The position numbers and the translations under genes were made by a program. Below the pieces are notes generated by a model. That model made no database searches and was not told the origin of the DNA. It saw only the letters and a list, made by a program, of their open reading frames with translations. Positions 47,210-56,321 of a DNA stretch of 64,000 bases are shown piece after piece; the stretch's first letter is position 1, and every line of letters begins with the position of its first letter. The stretch is from assembly GCF_024609765.1 (NCBI RefSeq), contig NZ_JANFDG010000008.1:101102-165101 (forward strand), given 5' to 3'. Source of the DNA: Shinella pollutisoli (GTDB lineage: Bacteria; Pseudomonadota; Alphaproteobacteria; Rhizobiales; Rhizobiaceae).

Positions 47210-48616
47210 ATGACGAAAACCATACGCTTCAACGCCTTCGAGATGAACTGCGTGGGGCACCAGTCGCCGGGGCTCTGGCGTCATCCGCGCGACCGGTCCT
47301 GGCAATACAAGGATCTGGAATACTGGACGGACCTCGCCAGGCTCTTGGAAACGGGCTTCTTCGAGTCCGTCTTCATCGCCGACGTGGTCGGCTACTACGA
47401 TGTCTACAAGGGCAATCTCGACAACGCGCTGCTGCAGGGCGTGCAGATCCCGGTGAACGATCCGCTGCAGCTCGCCAATCCGATCGCCCAGGCGACGCAG
47501 CATCTCGGCATCGGCATCACCGCCTCAACCAGCTTCGAGCATCCCTATACCTTCGCGCGCCGCCTTTCGACGGCCGATCACCACACCAAGGGGCGCGTCG
47601 GCTGGAACATCGTGACCTCCTATCTCGAAAGCGGCGCGAAGAATGTCGGGCAGGGCGGCCTTCGCTCGCATGACAACCGCTACGACGTGGCGACGGAATA
47701 TGTGGAAGTCCTCTACAAGCTGTTCGAGGGAAGCTGGGAGGAGGGTGCGGTCATCCGCGACAAGGAGCGCGGCATCTTCGCCGACCCCTCGAAGATCCAC
47801 GAGATCGGCCACAAGGGCAAGTATTTCGACGTGCCGGGCTATCACCTCAGCGAGCCCTCGCCGCAGCGCACGCCCGTGCTCTTCCAGGCGGGTGCCTCCG
47901 GCGCCGGCAAGCAGTTCGCCGCGGGACACGCGGAATGCGTCTTCATCTCGACGCCGCTGAAGGACGCAACGCGCGCCTATGTGTCGGACATCCGCCAGCG
48001 CGCGGCCGCGCAGGGACGCGACCCGAAGAAGGTGCTGATCTACGCCATGGCGACGATCATCGTCGACGAGACCGACGAGAAGGCACGGGCGAAATACGAG
48101 GAATACGTCAAATACGCCTCCTATGACGGCGCGCTGGTGCTGATGTCCGGCTGGACCGGCATCGACTTCGGCCACTACAAGCCGGCCGACACCGTCAGGA
48201 AGGTCGAGACGAACGCCATCATCTCGGCCGTCGAGCATCTTTCCGAAGGCAACAAGGTCTGGACGATCGAGGAACTGGCGAAATGGGGCGGCATCGGCGG
48301 GCTCGGGCCGCTCTTCGTCGGCTCGCCCTCGACGATCGCCGATCTCCTGCAGGAATGGGTCGAGGAAACCGATATCGACGGCTTCAACCTCGCCTATGCG
48401 CTCGCCCACGACACGTTCGCCGACGTCATCGGCTACGTGGTGCCGGAACTGCAGAAGCGCGGCGTCTATGCGACGGGATACCGGGACGGCACGCTGCGCG
48501 AGAAGCTGTTCGGCGAGGGGCCGTATCTGCCCGAAAGCCATCCGGCCCATCGCTTCAGGGATATCGAAAGGGTGAAGCGGGAGGAGGCCGCGAAAGCCGC
48601 CGGCCACGCCGCCTGA
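47210..48616 (+). CDS. LLM flavin-dependent monooxygenase, NtaA/SnaA/DszA family (copy 1)
   Basis: 468-residue FMNH2-dependent TIM-barrel monooxygenase. Family marks: IRFNAFEMNCVGHQSPGLWRHP near the start, TKGRVGWNIVTSYLES, and the hallmark YHLSEPSPQRTPVLFQAGAS with GHAECVFIS. Relatives open sulfone or amine substrates (DszA on dibenzothiophene sulfone, NtaA on nitrilotriacetate, DmoA on dimethyl sulfide). The adjacent importer and DszC/SfnB-type enzymes point to organosulfur use. It needs FMNH2 from a reductase not found in this window. A paralogue closes the cluster at 60216. It is followed by a GC hairpin before livG. Confidence 0.93.
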   Translation: MTKTIRFNAFEMNCVGHQSPGLWRHPRDRSWQYKDLEYWTDLARLLETGFFESVFIADVVGYYDVYKGNLDNALLQGVQIPVNDPLQLANPIAQATQHLGIGITASTSFEHPYTFARRLSTADHHTKGRVGWNIVTSYLESGAKNVGQGGLRSHDNRYDVATEYVEVLYKLFEGSWEEGAVIRDKERGIFADPSKIHEIGHKGKYFDVPGYHLSEPSPQRTPVLFQAGASGAGKQFAAGHAECVFISTPLKDATRAYVSDIRQRAAAQGRDPKKVLIYAMATIIVDETDEKARAKYEEYVKYASYDGALVLMSGWTGIDFGHYKPADTVRKVETNAIISAVEHLSEGNKVWTIEELAKWGGIGGLGPLFVGSPSTIADLLQEWVEETDIDGFNLAYALAHDTFADVIGYVVPELQKRGVYATGYRDGTLREKLFGEGPYLPESHPAHRFRDIERVKREEAAKAAGHAA

Positions 48617-48626
48617 CAGGAAAATG

Positions 48627-48648
48627 CGCCGGCCGGAGATGGCCGGCG
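48627..48648 (+). terminator. Hairpin between monooxygenase 1 and the ABC genes
   Basis: Stem CGCCGGCC (48627-48634) / GGCCGGCG (48641-48648), loop GGAGAT, 10 bases past the stop codon. No T-tract; it may attenuate rather than terminate. Confidence 0.45.
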
Positions 48649-48739
48649 ATCCATCCGGAAAAACAGTTGCCACGCCGTGAACGACCGGTTCCGGCGAGGG
48701 CGGAGCCATGCGCTCGCACCACCGAAAGGACGGAGCCAG

Positions 48740-49540
48740 ATGCCGATGCGTGAAGATCCGCTTCCCGCCCTCGAAGTGAGAAACGTCTCGCTGTCCTTCA
48801 AGGGCGTCAAGGCGATCTCGGACCTGACCTTCCAGGTCGAGCGGCAGGAGATCTGCGCCCTGATCGGCCCGAACGGCGCCGGCAAGAGCTCGCTGCTCAA
48901 CATCCTCAACGGCGTCTATGTGCCGGATTCCGGCGAGATCGTCTTCGAGGGCGAGCATTTCCGGCGCATGCATCCGCTGGAGGCGGCGCGGCGCGGCATC
49001 GGCCGCGGCTTCCAGAACAATGCGCTCTTCTCCGGCATGAGCGTGCTCGACAACGTGATCGCCGGCCTTTCCCGCCATTCGCGCGCGACGCTGGTGGAGG
49101 AGGCCTTCCGCCTGCCGCGGGCGCGCGGCGAGGAACGGCGCTTCCGCGAGCGGGCGCATGAGGTGCTGCGGCTTTTCGACCTGGAGCGCCACGCCGCCAC
49201 CCTGGTCGGCACCCTGCCGTACGGCGTGCAGAAGAAGGTGGAGATCGCGCGCGCCATCGCCGCCGAGCCGCGCCTTCTGCTGCTCGACGAGCCGCTGGCC
49301 GGCATGAACGCCGCCGAAAAGCAGGAGATCGCCGCCGTCATCGCAAGGCTCAACACGGAATTGAAGCTGACCATCGTGCTGATCGAGCACGACATCGGCA
49401 TCGTGCTGAAGCTCGCCCATCACGTCGTGGTGCTCGACTACGGCCGCAAGCTCGCCGACGGCCCGCCGGAGGCGATCCGCGACGACCCCGACGTCATCGC
49501 CGCCTACCTCGGCTCCGAACACGCGGAGATCGCCGCATGA
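48740..49540 (+). CDS. LIV-type ABC transporter ATPase (LivG-like)
   Basis: 266-residue ATPase of a branched-chain-amino-acid-type importer. Walker A GPNGAGKSSLLNILNG; the signature region is unusual, reading GTLPYGVQKKVEIARAIA in place of LSGGQ; Walker B LLLLDEPLAGMNAAE; H-loop LIEHDI. Start ATG 48740 has GGACGGAG upstream. It overlaps the LivH-like permease by ATGA. In LIV systems LivG and LivF form a heterodimer beneath LivH/LivM; the LivF partner here lies downstream of the two binding proteins. The substrate is probably an organosulfur compound, inferred from neighbours. Confidence 0.92.
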   Translation: MPMREDPLPALEVRNVSLSFKGVKAISDLTFQVERQEICALIGPNGAGKSSLLNILNGVYVPDSGEIVFEGEHFRRMHPLEAARRGIGRGFQNNALFSGMSVLDNVIAGLSRHSRATLVEEAFRLPRARGEERRFRERAHEVLRLFDLERHAATLVGTLPYGVQKKVEIARAIAAEPRLLLLDEPLAGMNAAEKQEIAAVIARLNTELKLTIVLIEHDIGIVLKLAHHVVVLDYGRKLADGPPEAIRDDPDVIAAYLGSEHAEIAA

Positions 49541-50418
49541 GCATGTTTGTCGAAACCCTGATCGGCGGCCTGCTCGCCGGCACCATGTATTCGCTGGTCG
49601 CCATCGGCTTCGTGCTGATCTACAAGGCCTCCGGCGTCTTCAACTATGCGCAGGGCTCGCTTCTCCTCTTCGCCGCGCTCACCTTCGTCACGCTGACGGA
49701 TCAGGGCGTGCCGGCCTTCGGCGCCGTCGCGCTGACCATCGCGCTCCTGGTCGCGACCGCGATCGCCATCGAGAAGCTGCTCCTGCGCCCGCTCACCAAC
49801 CGCAGCCCGATGACGCTGTTCATGGCGACGCTCGGCCTTTCCTATGTGGTGGAGGGCGCGGCGCAGGGCATCATGGGCTCGCAGGTCCGCGCGCTGAACC
49901 TCGGCATCGACGACCTGCCGATCTTTCTCGGCGACATCATGATCAGCCAGTTCGACCTGATCGCCGCCGGCGTGGCGCTGGCGCTCGTCGTGGTGCTCTC
50001 GCTGCTCTTCAATCGCACGCGCATCGGCATCCAGCTCCGCGGCGTGGCGGACGACACGCGCGCCGCGCTCTCGCTCGGCATCGACATCAACCGCATCTGG
50101 CAGATCGTCTGGACGGTCGCCGGCCTCGTCGGCCTCGTCGCGGGCCTGCTGTGGGGCGCGCGTCAGGGCGTGCAGTTCTCGCTCTCGCTCGTGGTGTTGA
50201 AGGCGCTGCCGGTGCTCATCATCGGCGGCTTCACCTCGATTGCCGGGGCCATCGTCGGCGGGCTGATCGTCGGAGCGGGGGAGAGCCTGGCCGAGACCTA
50301 TGTCGGCCCGTTCCTCGGCGGCGGCATCACGTCCTGGTTCGCCTATGCGCTCGCGCTGGTCTTCCTCTTCATCCGCCCCGCCGGCCTGTTCGGCGAACGG
50401 CAAATCGAAAGGGTCTGA
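49537..50418 (+). CDS. LIV-type ABC transporter permease (LivH-like)
   Basis: 293-residue inner-membrane permease with about eight hydrophobic segments. It starts MSMFVETLIGGLLAGTMYSLVAIGFVLIYKASGVFNYAQGS, the diagnostic LivH N-terminus, and contains VVLKALPVLIIGGFTSIAGAIVGGLIVG, the cytoplasmic coupling loop region. It is coupled to the ATPase gene by an ATGA overlap and lies 3 bases before the LivM-like gene. It forms the translocation pathway with LivM. Length and motifs are normal for the family. Confidence 0.94.
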   Translation: MSMFVETLIGGLLAGTMYSLVAIGFVLIYKASGVFNYAQGSLLLFAALTFVTLTDQGVPAFGAVALTIALLVATAIAIEKLLLRPLTNRSPMTLFMATLGLSYVVEGAAQGIMGSQVRALNLGIDDLPIFLGDIMISQFDLIAAGVALALVVVLSLLFNRTRIGIQLRGVADDTRAALSLGIDINRIWQIVWTVAGLVGLVAGLLWGARQGVQFSLSLVVLKALPVLIIGGFTSIAGAIVGGLIVGAGESLAETYVGPFLGGGITSWFAYALALVFLFIRPAGLFGERQIERV

Positions 50419-50421
50419 TCC

Positions 50422-51489
50422 ATGTCCGAGATAGACGTGCGCGCGGCGGCCGAACCGCTGGACAGCATCGGCCTCAAGGCCGTGGCGGGGGCCGCGGCCG
50501 CGGCTCTCGTGCTGGCGGCGCCCTTCCTCGCCTCCGAGTACTGGATCAACGCGATCATCGTGCCGTTCCTGATCCTCTCGCTCGCCGGCCTCGGCCTCAA
50601 CCTCCTGACCGGCTACGCGGGGCAGATCTCGCTCGGTGCCGGCGCCTTCATGATGGTGGGCGCCTATGCCACCTTCTCGCTCCAGCTCCGCGTGCCGGAC
50701 CTGCCTTTGCCGCTCGCGCTCGTCGTCGCCGGCATCGTCGCCGGCGCGGTGGGCCTCGCCTTCGGCATCCCCTCGACGCGCATCAAGGGCTTCTACCTGA
50801 TCGTCAGCACGCTCGCCGCGCAGTTCTTCTTCGAGTGGCTGTTCCTCAAGTTCCCGTGGTTCTACAACGGCAACTCCTCCGCGACGATCTCGCTGTCGCG
50901 CGGTCTCTCGTTCTTCGGGCTCGACCTCAACCATCCGCACGGCCGCTACTATCTCACGCTCGGCATCGTCACGCTGCTGACGCTGCTGTCGTTCAACCTC
51001 GTGCGCAGCCAGACGGGGCGCAACTGGATGGCGATCCGCGACATGGACACGGCGGCGGCCGTGATCGGCGTGCCGATCGTGCGCGCCAAGCTCCAGGCCT
51101 TCGCCGTGTCGAGCTTCATCCTCGGCATCGCCGGCGCGCTCTGGGCCTTCGCCTATCTCGGCTCGGCAAGCGTCCAGAGCTTCGGGCTGACGCGCTCCTA
51201 CCAGATCCTCTTCATCATCATCATCGGCGGGCTCGGCACCATCCGCGGCGCCTATCTCGGCGCGGCCTTCGTCAGCCTGCTCCCGCTCGCCCTCGACTGG
51301 CTGTTCCAATACGTCTTCAGCGGCCGCGTCGACGCCGGCCTGCTCCAGAACATCCAGAAGGCCATCTTCGGCATCCTCATCGTCTGGTTCCTCATCAAGG
51401 AACCGGAGGGGCTGTCGCGCCTGCTCGGCCTGCGGCGTGCCAATGGCGGCCGCCGCAGCCTCTTCCCGTCATCGCTCAAGGAGAATTGA
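50422..51489 (+). CDS. LIV-type ABC transporter permease (LivM-like)
   Basis: 355-residue permease with about ten hydrophobic segments. Typical LivM features include LNLLTGYAGQISLGAGAFMMVGAYA, GIPSTRIKGFYLIVSTLAAQF and the coupling loop IIIGGLGTIRGAYLGAAFV. It begins 3 bases after the LivH-like stop and ends 4 bases before the first binding protein, so it is within one operon. It pairs with LivH in the membrane. Confidence 0.94.
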   Translation: MSEIDVRAAAEPLDSIGLKAVAGAAAAALVLAAPFLASEYWINAIIVPFLILSLAGLGLNLLTGYAGQISLGAGAFMMVGAYATFSLQLRVPDLPLPLALVVAGIVAGAVGLAFGIPSTRIKGFYLIVSTLAAQFFFEWLFLKFPWFYNGNSSATISLSRGLSFFGLDLNHPHGRYYLTLGIVTLLTLLSFNLVRSQTGRNWMAIRDMDTAAAVIGVPIVRAKLQAFAVSSFILGIAGALWAFAYLGSASVQSFGLTRSYQILFIIIIGGLGTIRGAYLGAAFVSLLPLALDWLFQYVFSGRVDAGLLQNIQKAIFGILIVWFLIKEPEGLSRLLGLRRANGGRRSLFPSSLKEN

Positions 51490-51493
51490 ACCC

Positions 51494-52822
51494 ATGAAAC
51501 GACTGCTGATCGCCGCGCTTCTCGCCGGCACCGTCTTCTCCGGCACCGCACCCGCCTCGGCGGCCGATGTCAGCCAGTACATCCCGCTGCCGACCTACCG
51601 CGTCGGCGCCTACGCCTCCTCCGGCGAACTGTGGTGGGCCGGCGAGCGCGACTATTTCCGCTACATCAACGAAGTGGAAGGCGGCGTCGAGGGCGTGAAG
51701 CTCGACTACGAGGAATTCGAGACCGAGTGGAGCCCGGACCGCACCGTCGAGGTCTACGAGCGCGTGAAGGCGGGCAAGAACGGTTCACCGCTCGCCTTCT
51801 TCTTCACCCACGGCACGCCGGCGACCTACGCGCTTCTCGAAAAGGCCGCGGCCGACAGGATCCCGCTGATCGACCCGGCCGGCGGCAAGACGGAGACGGT
51901 CGACGGAACGGTCTTCCCCTATGCCTTCCCGTTGCTCTTCAGCTACTACAGCCAGGCCTCGACCGGCATCAACTACATCGCCTCCAAGGTCGGCGGCCAC
52001 GACAAGCTCAAGGGCCTGAAAATCGCCACCGTCTACCACGACAGCGCCTACGGCCGCGCCAGCCAGCCGGCCGTCGAGGTGCTGGCCGGGAAATACGGCT
52101 TCGAGAACATCCAGATCCCGGTCGCCGATCCCGGCAACGAGCAGTCGCCGCAATGGCGCCAGATCCGCGAGCAGAAACCCGACTGGATATTCCTGCGCAC
52201 CTGGGGCGTCTCCACCGTCGTCGCGCTCAAGACGGCGCAGCGCTTCGGCTTTCCGGCCGACCGCATCATCGGCGACGTCTGGGCGGGTTCCGAATCCGAC
52301 ACCATCCCCGCCGGCGCCGCCGCGGTCGGCTATTCGGCGCTCGCGCCCTATCCGGGCGGCACCGGCTTCGAGATCCACAAGCGCCTCAAGGCCGAGATCC
52401 TCGACAAGGGCAAGTCGGATCTGCGCGACCCGAAGCTCTTCGGCGCGGTGAACTACAATATCGGCCTCGTCAACGCGGCGCTCGCCGTGGAGGCCCTGCG
52501 CACCGGCTACAAGCACTTCGGCGCCCGTCCGCTCAACGGCGAGGAAGGGCGCTGGGCCTTCGAGCACCTGACCATCGACGACAAGCGGCTCGAGGAGATC
52601 GGCTTCAAGGGCCTGCTGCAGCCGATCCGGATCACGCCCCACGACCACGAAGGCGGCGGCGCGGCGCGCATCCAGAGCTGGGACGGCGAGAAGTGGGTCC
52701 TTCAGACCGACTGGATCAAGGCCGACCACGAGCTCCTCAACCCGCTGATCAAGGCGGGCGCCGAGGCCTACGCCAAGGAACACGGCATCACGCCGCGCAC
52801 GCCCGAAACCGAAACCAACTGA
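51494..52822 (+). CDS. Periplasmic substrate-binding protein (LIV type), copy 1
   Basis: 442-residue exported binding protein. The signal peptide is MKRLLIAALLAGTVFSG ending ASAADVSQ. The mature part has the type I periplasmic-binding-protein pattern, with YRVGAYASSGELWWAGERDYFRYINEVEGG, VYHDSAYGRASQPAVEVL and QIREQKPDWIFLRTWGVSTVVALKTAQRFGFPADRI. It is strongly similar to the next gene across its full length, so they are tandem duplicates. It likely feeds the LivHM-LivGF transporter. The ligand is unknown; the cluster points to a sulfur-containing organic molecule. Confidence 0.92.
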   Translation: MKRLLIAALLAGTVFSGTAPASAADVSQYIPLPTYRVGAYASSGELWWAGERDYFRYINEVEGGVEGVKLDYEEFETEWSPDRTVEVYERVKAGKNGSPLAFFFTHGTPATYALLEKAAADRIPLIDPAGGKTETVDGTVFPYAFPLLFSYYSQASTGINYIASKVGGHDKLKGLKIATVYHDSAYGRASQPAVEVLAGKYGFENIQIPVADPGNEQSPQWRQIREQKPDWIFLRTWGVSTVVALKTAQRFGFPADRIIGDVWAGSESDTIPAGAAAVGYSALAPYPGGTGFEIHKRLKAEILDKGKSDLRDPKLFGAVNYNIGLVNAALAVEALRTGYKHFGARPLNGEEGRWAFEHLTIDDKRLEEIGFKGLLQPIRITPHDHEGGGAARIQSWDGEKWVLQTDWIKADHELLNPLIKAGAEAYAKEHGITPRTPETETN

Positions 52823-52862
52823 TCGAGAACGACCGTTCACGGCCGGCTACAGGAGATATTCC

Positions 52863-54209
52863 ATGCTCAAGACACTTCTGCGCGGCGCGATCGCCGCTGC
52901 GGCCACCACGCTGATCCTCGCCGGTACGGCGCAGGCGATCGAAACCACGCCGGGACCGGACGGCGACAAGCAGTTCTTCCCAATCGCCAGCTATCGCGTC
53001 GGCCCCTACGCCGCCTCGGGCGCCTCGATCTGGGCGGGCCGCATCGACTACTACCGCTACATCAACGAGGTCGAGGGCGGCATCAACGGCGTGCCAATCG
53101 TCTGGCAGGAATGCGAGACGGAATGGACCGCCGAAAAGGGCATCGAGTGCTACGAGCGCTTCAAGCGCGGCCTCAACGGCGCGCCGGTTTCCGCCTATTT
53201 CCCGAACGGCGCGCCGGCGGCCTATGCGCTTTCCGACCGCGCGGCGCAGGACAGGATTCCGCTGGTGACGCTCGCCTACGGCCGCACGGAAGCGACCGAC
53301 GGCCGCGTGTTCCCCTATATCTTCCCCGTCATGGTGACGTTCTACAGCGAGGCCTCGGCCGTCGTGAACTACATCGCCGAGCGGGAAGGCGGCCACGACA
53401 AGCTCAAGGGCAAGAAGATCGCGACCGTCTATCACGACAGCGCCTACGGCCGCGAGACCATCGACCCGCTGGCGCTGCTGGCGGAGAAATACGGCTTCGA
53501 GAACATCCAGATCCCGGTCGCCGATCCCGGCAACGAGCAGTCGTCGCAGTGGCGGCAGGTGCGCGAGCAGAAGCCGGACTGGGTGTTCCTGCGCACCTGG
53601 GGCGTGTCGACGCCGGTCGCCATCAAGACCGCGCAGCGCTTCGGCTTCCCGGCCGACCGCATCATCGGCGACGTCTGGGCCTCCTCCGAAGAGGACGTCA
53701 TCCCGGCGGGCGACGCCGCCAGGGGCTACCTGGCGCTGACGCCCTACCCGGCCGGCGCGGATTTCGAGATCCACAAGCGCCTGAAGCAGCACATCATCGA
53801 CACCGGCAAGTCGGACCTGCGCGACACCAAGGCCTTCGGCAGCGTCTACTACAATTCCGGTCTCGTGGACGCGCTGATCTCCGTCGAGATCGTCCGGCAG
53901 GCGCAGGCGAAGTTCGGCAACCGGCCGGTCACCGGCGAGGAAGGCCAGTGGTCGCTCGAACAGCTCAGGCTGGACGACGCGGCACTTGAGAAGGCCGGTT
54001 TCCTCGGGCTCGTCCAGAACCTGCAGCTGACGCCCGCCGACCACGAGGGCGGCGGCGCCGTGCGCGTGCAGCAGTGGAACGGCGAGAAGTGGGAGCTCGT
54101 CAGCGACTGGGTGCAGGCCGACCGCGAAACGCTCCGCCCGCTGATCGACGCGAAATCCGAGGCCTATGCCAGAGAGCACGGCATCACGCCGCGCGACGTG
54201 AGCAATTGA
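52863..54209 (+). CDS. Periplasmic substrate-binding protein (LIV type), copy 2
   Basis: 448-residue exported binding protein, closely similar to the preceding one: SYRVGPYAASGASIWAGRIDYYRYINEVEGG, VYHDSAYGRETIDPLALL and the shared ENIQIPVADPGNEQS block. The signal peptide MLKTLLRGAIAAAATTLILAGT ends AQAIE. The gap from copy 1 is 40 bases. Differences cluster in the ligand-facing half (GQTECE-like versus EFETEW context near residue 80), so the two copies may bind different ligands for a single membrane channel. Confidence 0.92.
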   Translation: MLKTLLRGAIAAAATTLILAGTAQAIETTPGPDGDKQFFPIASYRVGPYAASGASIWAGRIDYYRYINEVEGGINGVPIVWQECETEWTAEKGIECYERFKRGLNGAPVSAYFPNGAPAAYALSDRAAQDRIPLVTLAYGRTEATDGRVFPYIFPVMVTFYSEASAVVNYIAEREGGHDKLKGKKIATVYHDSAYGRETIDPLALLAEKYGFENIQIPVADPGNEQSSQWRQVREQKPDWVFLRTWGVSTPVAIKTAQRFGFPADRIIGDVWASSEEDVIPAGDAARGYLALTPYPAGADFEIHKRLKQHIIDTGKSDLRDTKAFGSVYYNSGLVDALISVEIVRQAQAKFGNRPVTGEEGQWSLEQLRLDDAALEKAGFLGLVQNLQLTPADHEGGGAVRVQQWNGEKWELVSDWVQADRETLRPLIDAKSEAYAREHGITPRDVSN

Positions 54210-54262
54210 CCTTCATCCGGCCGGGGCGGCACACCGTCCCGGTCCTTCCCTGGAGATCGACG

Positions 54263-55045
54263 ATGAGCACTTCGCCTGAAACCGCAGCACCGAACGTTGC
54301 CGGGCAGCCTTTGCTGGATGTGTCCGGCATCGAGGTCGTCTACGGCGGGGCGATCCTTGCCGTCGCGGACGTGTCGCTGACCATCGGCGCCGGCGAGATC
54401 GTGGCGCTGCTCGGCGCCAACGGTGCCGGCAAGAGCACGGTCCTGAAGGCGATTTCCGGGCTGGCGGCGGCGGACCGGGCGACCGTGCGCCGCGGCCATG
54501 TGCGCTTCGACGGCGAGGACATCCTGGGAACCGCCGCCAACCGCATCACCGCCCGCGGCATCGTGCACGTGCTCGAAGGCCGCCACGTCTTCCCGCACCT
54601 GACGGTCGAGGAAAACCTGCTCGCGGGCGCCTTCCTCCATCGTCCGGGGCGGCGCGACCTGCTGCGGCAGATCGAGGACATCTACGAGTGGTTTCCGCGC
54701 CTCAAGGACAAGCGGAAGGTCCAGGCCGGGCTCACCTCCGGCGGCGAGCAGCAGATGCTCGCCATCGGCCGCGCGCTGCTCACCCGCCCGCGGCTCGTCC
54801 TGCTCGACGAGCCGTCGATGGGGCTCGCGCCGCGCATCGTTCAGGAAATCTTCCGGATCATCGTCCGTCTCAACCGGGAGAAGGGCACGGCCTTCCTGCT
54901 CGCGGAGCAGAACGCGGCCCTCTCGCTCGCCCACGCCTCGCGCGCCTACATTCTCGAAACCGGGCGCATAGCGCTTCAAGGCGAGGCCGCGGACCTCGCG
55001 AAGCGCGACGACCTGCACCGCATCTATCTCGGAGACGCGGTCTGA
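54263..55045 (+). CDS. LIV-type ABC transporter ATPase (LivF-like)
   Basis: 260-residue ATPase. Walker A GANGAGKSTVLKAISG; signature SGGEQQMLAIGRALL; Walker B RLVLLDEPSMGLAPRIVQEIF; H-loop region LLAEQNAALSLAHASRAYILETGRI, the LivF hallmark. ATG 54263 (MSTSPETAAPN) has TGGAGATCGACG upstream. It is separated from the LivG-like gene by the two permeases and the two binding proteins. Together these six genes make a complete importer. Confidence 0.93.
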   Translation: MSTSPETAAPNVAGQPLLDVSGIEVVYGGAILAVADVSLTIGAGEIVALLGANGAGKSTVLKAISGLAAADRATVRRGHVRFDGEDILGTAANRITARGIVHVLEGRHVFPHLTVEENLLAGAFLHRPGRRDLLRQIEDIYEWFPRLKDKRKVQAGLTSGGEQQMLAIGRALLTRPRLVLLDEPSMGLAPRIVQEIFRIIVRLNREKGTAFLLAEQNAALSLAHASRAYILETGRIALQGEAADLAKRDDLHRIYLGDAV

Positions 55046-55080
55046 CGGCCGCACCCCCGCACACCACCGTTAGGAAACGC

Positions 55081-56316
55081 ATGTCCATGTCACAGATTGA
55101 TCTTGGTTGGGGCGAAGGCCCGTCGGAACGTTACGAAAGCCTTGCCGAAAAATTCCGTCCGATCTTCGCCGAGATTTCCGCCGGCGCGATCGACCGCGAA
55201 CTTGGCCGCAAGCTGCCGGCCGCGGAAATCGTCAAGCTGCAGGAGGCCCGGTTCGGCGCGCTGCGCGTGCCGGAGGCCGAAGGCGGCTTCGGCGCGACGC
55301 TGCCCGAGCTGCTCAATCTGCTGATCGAGCTCTCGGCCGCGGATTCCAACATCACGCAGGCGCTTCGCGGTCATTTCGGCTTCACCGAGGATATCGTGAA
55401 CAAGGCCGAAGGACCCGACCGCCGGCGCTGGACTGATCGTCTTGCCCGCGGCGAGATCGCCGGCAACGCCTGGACCGAGATCGGCGATGCCAGGCAGGAT
55501 GCGTTCTCGACGGCGGTTTCCGAAAAGGACGGCAGGTTCGTCATCAACGGCCGGAAATATTACACGACCGGCTCCCTGTTCGCCGATTGGATCAATGTCG
55601 GCGTGACCGGCCTCGACGGGGAGAGCAGCACGGTGCAGGTGCGCCGCGACGATCCGGGCGTCGAGGTGGTCGACGACTGGGACGGGTTCGGCCAGATCTT
55701 GACCGCCAGCGGCACGACAACGTTCAGGGACGCCGCGGTCGATCCCGCCGATGTCGTCGCCGACGAAAACCAGTTCCGCTACGGCGCTGCCTTCTACCAG
55801 GCGGTCCATCTCGCCACGCTCGCCGGCATCGGCCGGGCACTTGCCGACGAGACGGCGGCGGCCGTCGCGAAGCGCGTGCGCCATTACTCCAACGCTGCAG
55901 GTCCGCGCTCCAGCCAGGACCCGCAGGTCCTGCAGGTCATCGGCCGGATCCGCAGCAATGCCTATGCGGCCGGCGCGATCGTGCTGCAGGTGGCGCGCGC
56001 CATCGAGCGGGCATACCGCGCCCATTTCGGCAGCGATGCCGAGGCTGAGGAGCGCGCCAACGCGATCGCCGAGATCGAGACCTCCCAGGCGCTAACCGTC
56101 GTCAGCGACCTCATCCTGGATGCCTCGACCATCGCCTTCGATGCGCTCGGCGCTTCCTCGACACGCAAGCCGAACGGCCTCGACCGGCACTGGCGCAACG
56201 CCCGCACGCTCGCCTCGCACAATCCACGCATCTACAAGGACCGCATCGTCGGCGACTTCGCCGTCAACGGCACGCCGCCGCCCTACCAGTGGCGCATCGG
56301 CGCGGCCGCGGGTTGA
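55081..56316 (+). CDS. DszC-like flavin-dependent monooxygenase (acyl-CoA dehydrogenase fold)
   Basis: 411-residue protein of the acyl-CoA-dehydrogenase fold, closest in pattern to DszC/SfnB-type sulfur monooxygenases: FGALRVPEAEGGFGATLPELLNLLIELSAADSNITQALRGHFGF, the GNAWTEIGDARQDAFSTAV loop and a C-terminal RHWRNARTLASHNPRIYKDRIVGDFAVNGTPPP. DszC oxidises a thioether to the sulfoxide and sulfone with FMNH2. It follows the LIV transporter by 35 bases and precedes metN by 5 bases, so it bridges the two transporter groups. No flavin reductase is nearby. The substrate is inferred. Confidence 0.85.
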   Translation: MSMSQIDLGWGEGPSERYESLAEKFRPIFAEISAGAIDRELGRKLPAAEIVKLQEARFGALRVPEAEGGFGATLPELLNLLIELSAADSNITQALRGHFGFTEDIVNKAEGPDRRRWTDRLARGEIAGNAWTEIGDARQDAFSTAVSEKDGRFVINGRKYYTTGSLFADWINVGVTGLDGESSTVQVRRDDPGVEVVDDWDGFGQILTASGTTTFRDAAVDPADVVADENQFRYGAAFYQAVHLATLAGIGRALADETAAAVAKRVRHYSNAAGPRSSQDPQVLQVIGRIRSNAYAAGAIVLQVARAIERAYRAHFGSDAEAEERANAIAEIETSQALTVVSDLILDASTIAFDALGASSTRKPNGLDRHWRNARTLASHNPRIYKDRIVGDFAVNGTPPPYQWRIGAAAG

Positions 56317-56321
56317 CGGCG

